Source: UBA1259 sp964453915 (GTDB taxonomy: Bacteria > Bacillota > Clostridia > Christensenellales > Borkfalkiaceae). Taken from it: 24,664 bases of DNA. Location: positions 1 through 24,664 of the forward strand of contig CAYVPW010000020.1 of NCBI GenBank assembly GCA_964453915.1, given 5' to 3'. Each line of letters starts with the position of its first letter. The stretch's first letter is position 1. A program made the translations under genes and the position numbers. Shown here piece by piece: positions 24,630-24,664 of the stretch. Below the pieces are notes generated by a model that saw only the letters and a program-made list of their open reading frames with translations, was not told the DNA's origin and did not search any database.

Positions 24630-24664
24630 ATAATAAAAACTAAACAAAAGTAGCAAAAAAATTA

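Overview
The window looks like chromosomal DNA of an uncultured low-GC Gram-positive bacterium (Bacillota, probably class Clostridia). The evidence is the AT-rich base composition, strong AGGAGG-type ribosome binding sites, a yifB-dprA-topA-trmFO-hslV-hslU gene order that matches the Bacillus cod region, and a clostridial-type rnfCDGEAB operon preceded by NusG-domain-II and Gx-transporter genes. A finer placement (for example Christensenellales-like) would be a guess. The DNA is almost entirely coding. I see no tRNA, rRNA, CRISPR array, insertion sequence or prophage.

Region 1 (58-16084, + strand) is one long co-directional block with gaps of a few bases or overlaps. In order it encodes a GT39/PMT-like membrane glycosyltransferase, YifB/ComM, DprA, topoisomerase I, the tRNA methyltransferase TrmFO, the protease HslV, its ATPase HslU, histidyl-tRNA synthetase, an RseC-like membrane protein, thioredoxin, serine hydroxymethyltransferase, asparagine synthetase A and TcdA. 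It ends at a strong hairpin terminator (16101-16132), which also serves the convergent gene. Inside it lies a perfect 1069-bp direct tandem duplication (7914-8982 and 8983-10051). This gives two intact hslV genes, an hslU cut after codon 94, and an orphan 3' piece of trmFO. A second perfect direct repeat, exactly 55 bp (1-55 and 249-303), sits at the left edge. Both look more like assembly or amplification artefacts than biology, but this can be tested.

Region 2 (16154-18304, - strand) is one gene with its own promoter. It encodes a large cytoplasmic protein of an uncharacterised, glycoside-hydrolase-like type with a possible helix-turn-helix N-terminus.

Region 3 (18520-24575, - strand) is an eight-gene operon with a near-consensus sigma-A promoter and a hairpin terminator. 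It encodes a NusG-domain-II protein, a Gx-type membrane protein, then RnfC, D, G, E, A and B: the ion-pumping ferredoxin:NAD+ oxidoreductase of anaerobes. The flavin transferase ApbE, needed to load FMN on RnfD and RnfG, is not in the window. The RseC-like protein in Region 1 belongs to a family often linked to Rnf/Rsx complexes.

I did not find a convincing new biological system. The items most worth checking are the tandem duplication, the 55-bp edge repeat and the 716-residue uncharacterised protein.
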